Assembly (NCBI GenBank): GCA_016867695.1
Contig: VGIY01000163.1
Span: 1-6,096 of the forward strand
Origin: Candidatus Eiseniibacteriota bacterium
Lineage (GTDB): Bacteria; Eisenbacteria; RBG-16-71-46; CAIMUX01; WJJG01
DNA: 6,096 nucleotides
Direction of reading: 5' to 3'
Shown piece by piece: positions 5,178-6,096 of the stretch; position 1 is the stretch's first letter; each line of letters opens with the position of its first letter. Below the pieces are notes generated by a model that searched no databases, had not been told where the DNA came from, and saw only the letters and a program-made list of their open reading frames with translations. The position numbers and the translations under genes were made by a program.

Positions 5178-6096
5178 TCACTCGGCCGCGGCGGCCGTGA
5201 CTCCATTCCCGGGGGCCGTTTCCAGGCACAGGGCCCCGGCGTCCTTGATGTCGAGCTGCGGCGCGCCGCGATAGTCATCCCAGGATAGTCCGCAAACGAG
5301 ATCCACGGTAGCCCCCGCGCTCAGACCGGCGATGCCCGCCCCGCCCCAGTAGACGCCGCGCAGTCCGCCGGGCAGGCCCACTTCCAGGTGATCCCGGCGG
5401 CCGGCCGCCCCGAAGGCGCGCGTGCTCCTCAGGCGCTGGCCGCGCATCACGAACCGCGGAGCGGGGTTGCCGATCCCATGCGGCTCGAGCTGCGCCAGCG
5501 CGCGCACGAGCTCGGGCGTCACCAGTTCGGGCGGGAGCTCGAGGTCGGCCCTCTCCACGCGCTCGAAGAGCGCCGGCGGCAGTCCCTGGGCCACGGCCTC
5601 GAGGCGGACGCCGAACGCCTCCAGGTTCGCCGCCCGCACCGTCACCCCCGCGGCCTGGGCGTGACCGCCCCAGCGCTCGAGGAGGTCGGCGCACTCGCCG
5701 AGCGCGGCGTGGAGATCGAAGCCGGGGATCGAGCGGCCGGACCCGACCGCCAGGCCCTGCTCCTCGAAGAGCTGCAGGAAGAACGCCGGCCGGTGGAAGT
5801 CGCGCGCGACGCGCTGAGCGAGGATGCCGTTGAGGCCCAGCGGGTAGTCGCGGCCGGAGAAGACGAGCGTCCGGCGCTCGCCCGGATCGAGCGACTCGGC
5901 GGCGAGGCGGTCGACGAGCTGCTCGACCTGCTGCTGGCGCCGGCGATTCAGTTGATCGAGCTGGTTCGCCAGGCGGTCGATCTCGTTGGGCTCCTCGGCC
6001 AGGAGCAGGTCGAGCGCGATGCGCGCCTCGGCCACCCGCGCCGCGGCGTTTAGGCGCGGCGCGATCTGGAAACCGATGTGTCCGGGGGTCAGTCTG
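5178..6096 (-). CDS. recJ: Single-stranded-DNA 5'-3' exonuclease RecJ, C-terminal part (runs off right edge)
   Basis: RecJ degrades single-stranded DNA 5' to 3' in recombination and mismatch or base-excision repair. The frame enters from the right edge, so the N-terminal DHH catalytic motifs are outside; about 305 residues are visible, roughly the C-terminal half of a usual 560-580-residue RecJ. Visible in order: the PRLNAA motif near the first residues, as GFQIAPRLNAAAR; a helical linker (6030-5880); the DHHA1 domain with SGRSIPGF and GGHAQAAG (GGHAQAAG at 5646-5669); then the OB-fold region with LEPHGIGNPAPRF and the typical WDDYRGAPQLDIKD near the end. The stop TGA is at 5178-5180, after an alanine-rich tail. 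The usual PRLNAAGR glycine is alanine here. The in-frame GTG at 6033-6035 is internal, not a start. A perfect CGGCCGC-G-GCGGCCG palindrome (5183-5197) lies in the last codons and could help end tRNA transcription from the other strand. Confidence 0.95.
   Translation of the reverse strand, partial: RLTPGHIGFQIAPRLNAAARVAEARIALDLLLAEEPNEIDRLANQLDQLNRRRQQQVEQLVDRLAAESLDPGERRTLVFSGRDYPLGLNGILAQRVARDFHRPAFFLQLFEEQGLAVGSGRSIPGFDLHAALGECADLLERWGGHAQAAGVTVRAANLEAFGVRLEAVAQGLPPALFERVERADLELPPELVTPELVRALAQLEPHGIGNPAPRFVMRGQRLRSTRAFGAAGRRDHLEVGLPGGLRGVYWGGAGIAGLSAGATVDLVCGLSWDDYRGAPQLDIKDAGALCLETAPGNGVTAAAAE

Noticed and set aside
5388..6053. Plus-strand 221-codon frame opposite recJ
   Set aside because: Antisense shadow of a well-recognised RecJ sequence.

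Overview
The window is very GC-rich bacterial DNA (long C/G runs, strongly GC-ending codons). It carries parts or all of five protein genes and one tRNA gene. A signal-peptide outer-membrane barrel protein and full -24/-12 and -35/-10 promoters point to a Gram-negative (diderm) bacterium using both sigma-54 and a housekeeping sigma factor. The tRNA does not encode CCA. I cannot place the lineage; an uncultivated FCB-type phylum (for example Eisenbacteria or Krumholzibacteriota) is only a guess.

Layout, left to right. (1) 1-937, minus strand: the N-terminal 312 residues of a two-helix membrane protein with a HAMP-like segment and a long helical region, running off the left edge. (2) 938-1470: a 533-bp divergent regulatory region with several inverted repeats and a full-consensus sigma-54 promoter at 1327-1342 that reads rightward. 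(3) 1471-2283, plus strand: a complete 270-residue, tyrosine-rich soluble protein that I do not recognise, downstream of that promoter. (4) 2284-2487: a convergent gap with strong GC hairpins. (5) 4841-2488, minus strand: a secreted outer-membrane beta-barrel protein followed by guaB (IMP dehydrogenase), 101 bp apart and possibly co-transcribed. A near-consensus housekeeping promoter at 4954-4982 precedes them, with a palindrome inside its spacer and a leader hairpin downstream. (6) 5082-5155, plus strand: tRNA-Met(CAU). (7) 5178-6096, minus strand: the C-terminal part of recJ, entering from the right edge and convergent with the tRNA.

guaB (guanine nucleotide synthesis), tRNA-Met and recJ (DNA repair) are ordinary housekeeping genes. 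The unusual part is the left third: an unknown protein under sigma-54 control, divergent from a HAMP-type membrane protein, across a region rich in repeated inverted half-sites. Sigma-54 promoters need an activated enhancer-binding protein, so the unknown protein is probably made only under a specific signal. Whether the divergent membrane protein senses that signal is inference. I see no mobile element, CRISPR array or clear sign of horizontal transfer.
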